Shown piece after piece: positions 11,853 to 22,888 of a DNA stretch of 64,000 bases (position 1 is the stretch's first letter; each line of letters begins with the position of its first letter). This stretch comes from Podospora bellae-mahoneyi. Taxonomy: Eukaryota > Ascomycota > Sordariomycetes > Sordariales > Podosporaceae. Below the pieces are notes generated by a model, which saw only the letters and a list, made by a program, of their open reading frames with translations, was not told the origin of the DNA and did not search any database. Location of the stretch: positions 1,612,001-1,676,000 of the forward strand of contig NC_085886.1 in assembly GCF_035222275.1 (NCBI RefSeq), read 5' to 3'. Position numbers and translations under genes: made by a program.

Positions 11853-12928
11853 GGTGGGCGGCTGTCGTGGGGGTATCGAGTGGTTGAAAGAAGCGCGGAA
11901 TATGCCAAGAGTCGGGGGTGATTATGTTTATCTTGGTGGTATGTTTGTTTGTGCTGGTGAGGAATCCGGGCCGTGGTTTGGGCAGGGCGCTGGGTAAGGC
12001 GGCCGGGATCGCGTGTGGTGTGGAAAGTGATGCAATGGGTAATCTGAAGAGTGGGAGGGAGTTGCCGACCGGGGCGCTACAAGTAATGCAGCCCACCTGA
12101 GAGAGAGCTGACTGCGGTGTGGTCTGGTCTCTGTTTCCCCGGGGTTGGGTGTCAATGTCGATGCTGGAATTAGGCAAGCGCGCCGGCGACCGTACAGCAG
12201 CACATGGAGTGGAATGCAACAAGAGGTGGGAGGACGCCGGGCAGTTTGTTGAATGTTTATTCCCAAAGTGATGTTGGATGGGATGGTTGTCAGAGGGTGG
12301 GCGGCGAGGGGACTGTCAAGGCGAGAGCTCTCCAGCGGCCAGGAGCCAGGAGCGCGGCCTAACAAATCCAGGTTGGTCACGGCCCAGGTGGTCAGTGCGT
12401 CGGTCCCAGGCTGACAGCCTCCCCCGTGCTCCCCTCCTCTTCTGACAGCCAGTGCGGGACAGCTGAAGAAGCGACGACAGGGGTGGCCAGCATCAACAAC
12501 ATGTGCTGCGACTTCACTTTGTACCCTCTTGTCTGCTTCAAGTAACAAGTCTCTCTCATCTTTCCGTCTATGGAGATATCTATGAAGACCGTGATACATC
12601 ATATTATTTCCCACCTATACGGAGAACCAGCAAACAGCCCATGACCTCACTGCAGATACTTCATTTATAGTTCTTCAGCACTAGCTCCCAAGGACTAATC
12701 TTCAACGACAATTGTCTTTTGAATTCGGCTTAACGTGTCATTCTTCCGCTGAATAAACAACCAGCTAGGAATGCACCTGCTCATGTTGTAACCAAAATCT
12801 GCTCGTAAGAGGAGTGTAGGTAGGTATGTATGCCTGGCTTAAAATAAACGCTCATCCTCAAAGATACAGGCCTCCCAAAAACATGCTTCCCTAAAAAACC
12901 GCCTTCAGCAAGAGCTCCACAAGAATTC
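11853..12928. other. Intergenic: TPD3 promoter and YMR1 3' flank
   Basis: About 1.1 kb between two minus-strand genes. It should hold the promoter and leader of the PP2A scaffold gene (right of 11852) and the 3' UTR of the myotubularin gene. Short frames here show no family resemblance. Confidence 0.55.
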
Positions 12929-15440
12929 CTAGCTCATGCTCTTCAACTCTTGTTCTACTGCAGCCGCACTTGCAACCGTCTCCACGTCGTCTGCATCCTG
13001 TCTCCCTGCGCTGGAACTGTTTGCGTGCCCCCCAAACACACCCTTAGCGATAGCCAAACCAGAAATCTTATCTTGTAAAGCCCCGAGTGCAGCCGGCATT
13101 CCTCCAGTGCTAGCGCTTTTATTTAGGGATGGCGGCGATACTCTTGCTTCAGGTGTGAGAGCAGCATGTGCTGTTTCGACACCCGTTAGTACCGACTGGC
13201 TAGAGGTAAGGGCTGGAGGTTGCGGTGACGGGCTCGTCGAGACCATCGACGCCGACTCGGAAGGAATACCCGAGCTCTCAGAGAACCCCGTAGAGGCTTG
13301 GTAAGCCGCCACCCTTTCTGCTGTGGCAGCAGAGGCGTTGAGCTCCCCGTTCATTTCATCATCGGTTCTGTTAAAAACTTGATGCCACCACCTCACCTCG
13401 CCCAGTTTGGGGAAAATGAGCCGCTCTCGTCCCTTTGTGTGGTCGTCAATGGTTGGTTCATATCGGTCATTCGTGAACTCTGGTCGCCTGCTCAAAAAGT
13501 AGCCCCAGACACTCCGAGTACGTTCCCGCAGATTGGCCTCGTGGCGTTGCCGCTCATTGTTGTATAAGAAGGTACCATATTGACACGAGTAAACATGGTA
13601 TAGCAGTCGTCGAAGGAACCGTTCGTTGAACTCAAATCTGTTAGGATGCTGGCGGAGAAGTTGATAGGTGGCATCAAGGAACTGGTGGAAGACAGGCGAG
13701 ACATCTCTCAACCTCGTCGTCTGCTCCTCGGCAGCATTTGGGGCTGTGGCTTGTTTGACCTCGTCGACTGCGGTACCCTCCTCCTGGTCTGATCCCGCCT
13801 CCTTGTCATTGGTGACATTCTTGGACCAGAATCTCTTCGCGCTGGCCATGACATTCTCGACAACATCTCCACGGCCATCATTTTCACCTGGGCGCACTGC
13901 AGAGCCCGCAAGCGCATCACTGTCGACTGTGAACCAACTCTCATGGCTCATGTGTCCAGACCGCAACTGAAACATGTGGCCAAACGAAAGCCAATCTTTC
14001 TCAACCAGCACAATGAAGCCCTCCAAAGTGCGGTAATAGGGATCAAGCATTAGCTGAGACAGGGCGCAAAGCTGGCTTGTCCGATCCCAGCCATCCGAGC
14101 AGTGAATAAGGGCATGCGAATGCTGAATCCCGACTTGCCGCGCTATTATCGCCGATCCATCCAAGATTCCAGCGATATGCTTCAACCACTTGCTCTTCAT
14201 CAGAAGATCTCTGTTTGGAGGAAAGGGAGAAATATCGGCATCCTTGATTGCGCTGATGACCTTGTCGAGCGAGTCCCTCATGACATGAATATTGTCTATA
14301 TTTAAAAAGACCTTCTTCGCATATTTGTAGTAGTCCATGTTCTCCGACCCCATGCCTATAGCCTGCATGGCATACGAGTTGATGGCAGGCCGCGCATCCA
14401 CAATAAGGTTATGCTGCTGGGCACCATATATTAGACGCTTCCCGGTCTTCTCGTCGTACATCACGTTGGGCGCGGCAATGAGCTCGTCCTCCATTCTCTC
14501 TGTGTCGGAAAGAGACATATCAGTGGGAGCATCGGGACTATCCGCACTGAGATCCACATGGCTTGACGATGGGCTATGGTCTGCCTGTATGCTCGCATTT
14601 GCAGGGGATGGCGAGTTGCCATCCAGAAAGTCTGTCGAAGCTGAAAAGCATGCGCCAACGAGTTTCTCGTCCTGGATGCTCCGCTTCATCCTGAGCCCCA
14701 CAAAGGGCTGTGAGCTGCGGGTGATAGTGCAGTTGTTGACGGGATGAATATATGACAAAGTAGGGATCCGGGCCCGAGACCGAAAGTTGGCAGCATATTT
14801 CAGCGTATTATCCGAAATCTTTGAAGGCACGGCGAGAACGGCCGGATACGTCGGGGAGAAGGCATAGTCCTTATTGATGTTCGTAATCCTCCAGCCCAAG
14901 TCTGCTGACTTTTCACTGATCCCTTGTCGCCTGAACTCGGCCCTCGCGTCGTACAGGTCCCATCCGTTGATCTTGGATTCGAGAGAGTTGGAGGGCGGGG
15001 AGTAGTTGAATGCTAAGAGCTTATCAACGCTCCCCAGCCTGCAGGTCTTTGCGCGGATGAACTCGAAGGCATCCCGAGCCTGCTTGTCGTCTGTAAAGTT
15101 GAAACTGACAAAGGTAAAATCCCTGAAACGAAGCCGTAGCGATGAAGGGATACCGCTCGATGGGGGCGTTGGTCGCAAAGCGCAGTGGGATATGATGTGA
15201 AATGCGAACCATACTTGTTTCGTGTGTTTCTTCGCTTTTGGATCCGGAGCTGCCGCTGATTCTGGAGGGAAACGAAACACGAGATGGTAGTCAGTCAAAG
15301 CCAGGTCGCCCTGTTCTGGCTTTCCGCCTCGAAGTGCTTGCACATTGCTATAGTACTAAGGTGTCATCGGAGTTTAGCAGCAGCTCGGGAGAAAATGCAG
15401 CTTCGAAACCACATACGTGCTTGTGCTGCGGCGCCGCCAT
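12929..15440 (-). CDS. YMR1: Myotubularin-family phosphoinositide 3-phosphatase
   Basis: Two exons: 15440-15417 (MAAPQHKH) and 15355-12929, about 816 aa. The 61-base intron has GTATGT, branch GCTAAAC and CTTAG, and is phase 0. Residues about 9-115 form a PH-GRAM-like domain (QGDLALTDYHLVFRF). The phosphatase domain follows, with the P-loop HCSDGWDRTS (catalytic Cys at about residue 427), the substrate-side segment FGHMFQLRSGH, and a C-terminal block HQFLDATYQLLRQHPNRFEF typical of active fungal myotubularins. The family removes the 3-phosphate from PI3P and PI(3,5)P2 on endosomes and vacuoles; all visible catalytic residues are intact. Two low-complexity inserts (near residues 250-300 and 490-550) and a Ser-rich tail are extra to yeast Ymr1. 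The promoter is shared with the divergent uS3 gene. Confidence 0.94.
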
Positions 15441-16139
15441 GGTGAATATGGGGACACGGCCGCCCCAATGTCACGAAGAGAGAAAACAGGAGTCGGCGCC
15501 CGTCACGCAGGCAATCGCGAAGTCGAGCTCAACAATCAGGGGTCGTCAATCGATGGAGGAAGACAAGAGCCGAGATGCCTTGACACTTGACAGGGTGACG
15601 ACGTGTGGGGTATCACTTTGTAAGTGGAAATCGAGCTTCATCCGCAGAAGGTGTAGCCAGAAGACTCTATAAATCAGTATACCAGCCGAACAGAACCATG
15701 GCAGGTTTAGACTTTGGCTTTTTCAAAGTGTTCCGCAAGCCGCCGTTATGAGTGTAGGCTTGGAGGAATCACAAGACCGAGTACCACCAGCCTGCACCTG
15801 CTGTCGGCCACTGGGCATCACTGCACCACTGGCGCTTGACGTCGACGGTTCCCCCACTAAGAAGCACAGACCTCGCAGCTGACAGTTTGTTCGAGGTTGA
15901 ATTTGATAGGTGCACGCCTTACCCAAGTGGCCGCACCCCCAAAATCAAGGCCCGTCCTCATTGGCGCAGGAAAACCCTACTCCACTTCTGTACACCCGGA
16001 GCCCACCAAGATTGAAAAAAGCAGTGTGCAGGTCGAATTTCCCCTCTGAGAAAAGTTTGGTGAACACCGCGATCAGGCCTACCCTCAACCTCCAGCAACC
16101 ACCGAAATCCCGTAGGTCGCTCAATACCAAACCGACATC
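15441..16139. promoter_or_regulatory. Divergent promoter between YMR1 and RPS3
   Basis: This 699-base region separates two divergent start codons. It contains a single telomere-repeat half site (AAACCCTAC, about 15972-15980), some 160 bases before the uS3 start. Such half sites bind Tbf1-like factors at ribosomal protein promoters in several ascomycetes; whether this one does is inference. No gene is seen inside. Confidence 0.5.
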
Positions 16140-17116
16140 ATGGCTGTTCCCGGCACTCAGATGTAAGTCGAGAGATTCCCGTCGTTTGAACCATCTTCAA
16201 TTCGGCCATATTCGACGGCGGAGAGAGAGAGAGGGAGAGGGTCTGGAGGAGGGGAATCTGGAGATGGACGACTTTCTGAAAACTCTCGAGGAGGCTTCAT
16301 GGGCAAAGCTCAAAAATTGGGAACAATGGCTGACTTGTCTGTGTCTGCAGCTCCAAGCGGAGAAAGTTCGTCGCTGACGGTGTCTTCTACGCCGAGTTGA
16401 ACGAGTTCTTCCAGCGCGAGTTGGCCGAGGAGGGCTACTCCGGCGTCGAGGTCCGCGTCACTCCCACCGTTACCGACATCATCATCCGCGCCACCCACAC
16501 CCAGGAGGTTCTCGGTGAGCAGGGTCGCCGTATCCGCGAGCTCACTTCCCTCATCCAGAAGCGCTTCAAGTTCCCCGAGAACTCGGTCTCCCTCTACGCC
16601 GCCAAGGTCCAGAACCGTGGTCTCTCCGCCGTCGCTCAGTGCGAGTCCCTCCGCTACAAGCTCCTCAACGGTCTTGCCGTTCGCCGTGCTTGCTATGGTG
16701 TCCTCCGCTTCATCATGGAGTCCGGCGCCAAGGGCTGCGAGGTCGTCGTTTCCGGCAAGCTCCGCGCTGCTCGCGCCAAGTCCATGAAGTTCACGGACGG
16801 CTTCATGATCCACTCCGGTCAGCCCGCTAAGGACTTCATCGACAGCGCCACCCGCCACGTTCTCCTCCGCCAGGGTGTCCTTGGTATCAAGGTCAAGATC
16901 ATGCGCGGCTCTGACCCCGAGGGCAAGGCCGGCCCCCAGAAGTCTCTCCCCGACGCCGTCACCATCATCGACCCCAAGGAGGAGACCCCCGTCGTTCAGC
17001 CTATGAGCCAGGACTACGGTGCTAAGGCCGCCGCTGCCCAGGCTGCTGCTGAGGCTGCTCGCCAGGAGGAGCAGGCTGGTGCTGAGGAGGAGGCTGCCCC
17101 TGCCGCTGAGCAATAG
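16140..17116 (+). CDS. RPS3: 40S ribosomal protein uS3
   Basis: Two exons: 16140-16162 and 16351-17116, 262 aa. The 188-base intron (GTAAGT ... CTGCAG) splits codon 8 ([18 protein letters not shown]). Residues about 20-95 are the type-2 KH domain, with [18 protein letters not shown]; the C-terminal S3 domain contains [20 protein letters not shown] and [16 protein letters not shown]. The tail is rich in Ala, Glu and Gln ([16 protein letters not shown]). uS3 lines the mRNA entry channel of the small subunit. An intron right after the first few codons is usual for fungal ribosomal protein genes, and the codon bias (C-ending, CGC/AAG/CTC) fits very high expression. Confidence 0.98.
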
Positions 17117-18227
17117 GATGCTCGCGGTAGAGGTGCTGGACAATCTCCCAAGATACCCCAGTCATACGTCGATCTGGGTGCTGAGCCTGCGCCCAACAAC
17201 AGCGATGACTGGTAAATCGGAAAGGGGGGCGTTGTGGCAGGGATGAGGAGATCTTTCTTTTGGGCGCGCCACACGCTCATCGGTATGGTTGCAGGAATGG
17301 GTTTACGGCGTCAACTTTGAGCATATTGCATTGAGTCTGCAAAAGGGAAAACGGACGGGTTGTTGCTTTATGGAGGGGTGGCTTTGTAACTATCTACAGA
17401 ACCCATGGACAAGGGCAGCAACGTCAAGATGATCCTGATAACACACCGGGAATAGACCTCCTGAACAAAAGTGAACGGGCTCTCTTGTGTGACATGCCGG
17501 TGGTGAAGGGCGCCAGATGTATTTTGTTTTAACAATGTGATACCACTTGTTTTCTTTGCCTCGATGATATCTGGGTGGATGGCTCTGGACGTTGGTACAA
17601 CTAAACCAACCACACGACTATTTTCCATTCCCACCAACCCCTTTTTTGCCAGCCAGTTTTGGCTGGCGATTTTCTAGAGAATAATGTATGCAATGATATC
17701 GTAGCATATAGGAAGCTTCAATCTGGTGCGACAAAGACAATATTCGCGACACATCACATACCAGAACACCACACTGTAGGCCACCACCCTTTTATCCCCA
17801 CCCTCTATACCGATAGCATGGCATGGTATATATTGCACCTGAAGATATCCATCAATAGTTAACAGTCAACTTTCACACAACCAGAAAAAACCCAAGGGAG
17901 CCAAAAAAAAAAAAAAAAATCAAAAAGCTTTGTTGTTAAAACATTGAATAACCCACCCAACCTCCCGGTAGTCCACCCGTTGAACAAAGATATCCATTAA
18001 CACAATATCTCCCATTGATTTATGCACCCTCAAACGCCATTTTGTGACGCCCCCCTTTCCCCTATCCCTTCCCCAAGAAGAAAAAGCCACCATATATATA
18101 TCTCTCTCTTCAAAGATCCAATGAATGCCACAAGAGACAACTGTGTGATAATAGTAGCAACAAACCATGTAGTAAAAATACATCCCAAAGAAAAAGCAAA
18201 TCCCCCCCCCTACAACCCCCATCATCA
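17117..18227. other. Convergent 3' flanks
   Basis: About 1.1 kb between the stop of uS3 (+) and the stop of the NIPA gene (-). It holds an A17 run at 17903-17919 and otherwise ordinary AT-rich 3' flanking sequence. No gene was supported. Confidence 0.6.
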
Positions 18228-19951
18228 TCATCTATCCCCCGACTTCCTACTCTGCAGCTCTATTGACTCGTTATACGCATTCCCCGCCGTCAAATGCGTC
18301 CCGTGACTCCCACTCCCGCCGTTTGGTCTCCCATTCGTTTGCTGTTGGGAAAAACTCGAAATCATGGGAGAGCGCGGGTCCACGTCGTCGTCTGTGTCGT
18401 CTGCCAAGTCGTGAAGACCAAGCCCGGCCTCTTCGTCGTAGGCCCGGATGAGACCGTCACGATCACCGCCCGTGCGGCTGCCGACGCTCATCCGGTGGGA
18501 TTGGGAGCGGCGGGCTTCCATGCTCATTCTTGTCTGGATGCTAGAAATCATGTCGGTCCCCGTCGAGTCGCCGCCGCTTCTGCGGGCCAACGTCTTGGTG
18601 CCTGAGGGGTCGGTTCGGCTGAGGTTGAGGAGGTAGACGCCCGTGAATGTGACGAGGAAGCCGCAGAGGAGGGAGAGGGTGTTGACTGTGTCGGTTGTGT
18701 TGAAACCTTGAAAGAGGATGAAGGAGGCAATAAGAGTTGCCGTCGTGAAAGTGACATAGTAGAGGGGGTTAACACTAGTCAATGTTAGCGATAGTCCCAA
18801 GGCTGCCGCATGACTGGCGAGGCTTACATGTTGGTAGGGAACTGGCTCAGAGCCTTGTTAAAGTAGTTCATCTGGGTAAGGATACAAACCACAGTAATGA
18901 TCATAAAGACATAAGTCGACGGGTGGCTGAACTGGTTGTGCCCCGCAAATGTCAACTTGAGGGCAATGCCAAACGCCTTGACGGCCATGACCGAGATGGA
19001 TCCAACAGTCGAGCAAATGCTCAGGTAGACAAGAGGATTCTTCTTGCCGTGGATCGGCCCAACCTTGTAGATCATGATCGTCGCGAAAATGCAGACGAAC
19101 AGTGAGTAGAACAAGAAGCCTATACCTGGTCAGCCACATCTTCCTGGAGCATGTCCCGGCAGCCAATGTTGGTTCATACCTGGCTGAATCGCATATTCGA
19201 GAATCTGGTCAATAGTCTGAATATCCTCGTCAGGGGACGCATGCAGCACAATAATGACAGCTCCGATCAGACAGAGGGCGCTCCCCAGCTTGCCCAACGT
19301 CCCCAACTCCTCATTGAGCACGTATGACCCCACCACAGCTCCCACTAGCACCGACAGCGCTCCAAGAGGGGTGACGAGGATGGCCGGCGCAAAAGCGTAA
19401 GCTGCAAAGTTGAAGATTTCGCCCAAAACCACTGTATGCTTCGTCAGCGCGCGCAGTTCCCTCGAGATCCAAGGAGGAAAATGACCATACAGCAAACAAT
19501 GCCTGCCCACCACATTGGGTTCTTCAAGTAAACGAACCCATCCCCTTCAAACCCATGCCTTTCTTCTGCTTGCATCAATCCCTATAACAGCCGGTCACCA
19601 GGTCAGCATTCTTCATTTCGTCCCGTATGGCATGGCCTGTGGGCATGTGCTTGGTGTGGAACTTGAGGGGGCTGGCTGTTCGAGCTGGGAGGCCGTACCT
19701 TTTTGGTGATGACGAAGCTGATACCTGTCCACGACCAGAGTTAGCCCCAATCGCTCTCCCGGGTCCTCGAGATCAGTGAATATGCGCATACCTATTGCTA
19801 GACTCGAGCTCATGGCCAAGGCCAGGCCGATATATCTAAAAGACAGAAAACCACAGCGTCAGTTGCGATGCGCCACCAGGGCTGAGCCCCCAAGACCTGC
19901 AAAACAGGCTGCAAAGAAAAGGGCAGCAGCATACTTCTCCTCCAACATCAT
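18228..19951 (-). CDS. NIPA-family magnesium transporter (DUF803)
   Basis: Seven exons on the minus strand: 19951-19935, 19835-19792, 19724-19699, 19581-19491, 19431-19180, 19125-18828 and 18774-18228, giving 424 aa. All phases join: MMLEEKYIGLALAMSSSLAIG, then ISFVITKKGLMQAEE, LKNPMWWAGIVCLVLGEIFN and so on. About nine hydrophobic segments fill residues 5-300 and match the NIPA (Mg2+ transporter) family, including APAILVTPLGALSVLVGAV and SVGSISVMAVKAFGIALK-like sequence. The C-terminal 120 residues are hydrophilic, with many Ser, Arg and Asp residues, and are probably cytosolic. Family members sit in the plasma or endosomal membrane; the transported ion is inferred. The first exon is only 17 bases and begins with tandem ATGs, so initiation could use either. 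The leader carries a CAA-type triplet repeat. Confidence 0.93.
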
Positions 19952-20013
19952 CTTGAAAGCAATACAAAGAAAACGAGCGCGACGGCAGCAACGAGAACAC
20001 GCTGCCTGTGTTC

Positions 20014-20045
<32 letters not shown>

Positions 20046-20066
20046 ATTGTTGGTGTTGTTGTTGTT
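20014..20066. repeat. GTT/CAA triplet microsatellite
   Basis: Imperfect (TTG)n on the plus strand, that is (CAA)n on the strand of the NIPA gene, beginning about 60 bases upstream of its start codon. It probably lies in the 5' leader. Confidence 0.9.
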
Positions 20067-20170
20067 CTGGCGGTGGTGGTTGCTGCGAACCGGAGCCGGA
20101 GCTACACTGTCGAGGTTTCTAGGAGGGGCAAGCAAGCAGCCGCTCTCTCTCGCGCCGGGCGAAGGTCTGC

Positions 20171-20188
20171 AAAAAAAAAAAAAAAAAA
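20171..20188. repeat. Poly(A) run
   Basis: Eighteen consecutive A on the plus strand (poly(U) on the NIPA-coding strand), about 220 bases upstream of the NIPA start. Confidence 0.9.
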
Positions 20189-22888
20189 GCGAAAGAAAGA
20201 AGAACAAGAAGAATATCAAGCTTTTGGCCGTCTGCTATGCATTCGGTATATCTTTTCCAATACTAATTGAGAGGTTGGAGCGCAATCCGTTTTCCATGTA
20301 ATGTTTTTTTTTCCCTGCTCGGTCGACAGTATGCAGCGGTTTTCGTCTCGTCTGATGAGGACACAGGTGGCTCGTGGGTGCGCTCGTGGCTCGGCGGCGG
20401 CGGCGGGCGGAGGAGGGCCGTAATAGTTAAGCAAGCGTTACCTAGGGTTGGATATGCGCTGGGGCTGCTTGGGTTCGTGTTTGTTGCCGTCTGTGGTGTT
20501 TCCCCAGTGATATCACTGACCCAAGGGAATTTGTCCAGACACCAGATCAGAGTTCCGTTTGTGTGGTGTGTGTTTACTTGGTAGCGCAAACGAATGTGTT
20601 CTGAAAGAGCATGGAGAGAAGTGTTGCTGGTAAATTTCATTCGAGGCCCCCTGCTGCGGTGGTGTCGAGCAGCAAAGTCTGGGGACGGGCTGGTTTCAAG
20701 AAACCTCAACCAACCCCTGCTCGAGAAATTCTGGACCCCTGGGGCCTGCACGCCTGACAGGGTCACGACACACAGTGCGCCGTGGCTGTTTTTGGTTGTG
20801 GTTGGCCTGCTGAAGTTTGGGTCGAGGGCGGCTCACCAAGGACGGGATAAGAGAGGACACGAGGCGGCCGCGCCACACATGAGCAGTTCTCCCATCCGTT
20901 CAACGCTCTTTTCCTACCAACTCTAATTTGAGGCTTGAAGATTGAAGAAAATCCTAGATTAGAACGTAGCTTCCCATCTCGATATGTCCCCCTACCAAAC
21001 TATCAATCACCTGCCACCAGTACCAAGACCCAAGTACGCCCCTTCATCTCAGGGCTCTCTTCAACAAAAAAATTATAAATTGTCCCCCTTCCCCCCATCC
21101 CCCGCAGAGCTTGCAAGTTATTACAGCGTCGTCAGCAGCTGGAAATGAACCCACCGGTGTCCCTCGGCTCATGGAATCCCAGCAATATCACGCCGTTGAA
21201 ATCCACATGCCTGCAGACGTCTAAATACATAACTGCCCTCAAAGTCCGTCCTACACATGCAACCCCATCTACAATGTAGATCTCTCTCTCCCGCCAGATC
21301 TCAGGGATTCGCGATGCCCACATGGGATGACATCGAACTAGACAAAGAAACAGACAGACCTGAGAGCCTCGGGGCGCACAGGCCAAGGTACCAAACACCC
21401 AAACTCCCCCGACCTCCCCTCACATCAACCCCCTCCCCTGAAGTTTGCAGATCCCCGTACTCTGTACCAACATAACGTAAGCTTTCCATTGTAGAGTGCA
21501 ACAACACGGTCAGCTTTCTGGAAGAGTTTATCCATCTTACTCTGTCCATTACTGTAGGACATGCCCATGCAATTTACATAGGATGTTATTAGCGAAGCAA
21601 TCACGCCTCAAATAATATAGGTTTTACAACAAATCCGTAGCATCTTCAAATACCACATCTGCTCATCATAGCTCACGTCTGGGCGATCAAACCAGGTAAG
21701 CTCCTGTAACTCTCCCAAGAGTCACGGCCAAGCTCCCTCTACTCATGTACCTAACATGTTCCAGCACTTCCGAACCCTGAAAATCGTGGCAGTGCAAACA
21801 AAAAAACTGGGTACCTCAATCAGCTTATTCGTCTTGGGTTTTCCCTTCGAAGTACCTCAACGTCCGCCCTTCCCGGTGCCAGACTGCTGGTGCCTTTTTC
21901 TCTTCACCTCTCTTTACAATAATTCGGGCAACTGTTCTCAATTCGTATATTGCTACATAACACCCCATCAACACTCTCCTCTCCCCCTATCTCTCAGGAT
22001 CAAGTCAACAATCTGGACTCAGGGCAAAGGCTTCCTATAATCGTCAAAAGAAGATCGAAAATCAGAAGTGACAAAAAGCCAAAAGGGTGACAGTGAGAAC
22101 TGAAAAAAAAAAAAAGAAGAGATCCCCAGTGCCCACCCTTCTTTCCCTTCCACCACTCTGAAATCCATCTTACTTTTGTCAAAAACCAGAGAACCCCCCA
22201 CCCATCCTCCAAATCGTCATCCCCCAAGTGACTCTCAACTAGCTACGTCGACTACCGAACTCAGCCAGATAGCCCCTTGCCGTGAGAAGCTGGGTCTATC
22301 TCTGAAACTAACAGACCCCCAGTTGAGATGGACGAGAAAGAAAAAAAACCCGAAGCCTGCCTCCAATGATTGATTCCAAAAGCCAACGCCATGACAAGCC
22401 TGCTGAAAAGCCAGCTCCAGCCGTTGATAAGCCCCCCTGGCCCATCCCATCGCCAGCCAATGCAGAAATTTTGCCCATCCATGGTAGTGTTACAGATAAA
22501 TGCTGGGTATAAAATTGCAATGCTGTGGCCTGCATGCGGTAACGTCGATTCAGCCCAAGGCTAAAAGTTGTTTGATTAATGATATTGCGTTGCTGCGCAA
22601 ATAATGAGTGACTGTGCTGGCCCACGCAGATGCAAAAAGATCGCAAAAATGATGAAATTTCGGCAGAACTTCGCAATCGTGATACCGTCGTCATCCTCTT
22701 CGATGTGTTGCCGAAAACTTACCTGGGCATTTCACAATACGAGCTATCGATGATTGGCCGAAATGAGTACCTTCGAAAACAAAAACGGGACGGGGTCAGA
22801 ACCTTTTCCTTCGAAGAAAGATGTCGCGGCTGAACTACAACCGTATCTCAGAGATATGGGCACGAAAAACCTGTACAGAGCCCGCCGA

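Larger units (their letters stand above)
19952..22888. other. Long intergenic region upstream of the NIPA gene
   Basis: About 2.9 kb between two minus-strand genes. The left part is the leader and promoter of the NIPA gene, with the triplet and poly(A) repeats listed separately. The rest, 20300-22888, has frames up to about 170 codons, but none shows a recognisable domain, signal peptide or spliceable neighbour. The right end contains the 3' flank of the acidic-protein gene. Confidence 0.5.

Noticed and set aside
16310-17143. 277-codon minus-strand frame opposite the uS3 gene
   Set aside because: Leu/Gly/Val-rich antisense shadow of a highly biased ribosomal protein gene.
19836-20219. 127-codon minus-strand frame with an asparagine run
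   Set aside because: It is a reading of the triplet repeat and poly(A) in the leader of the NIPA gene, overlaps its first exons, and has no conserved flank.
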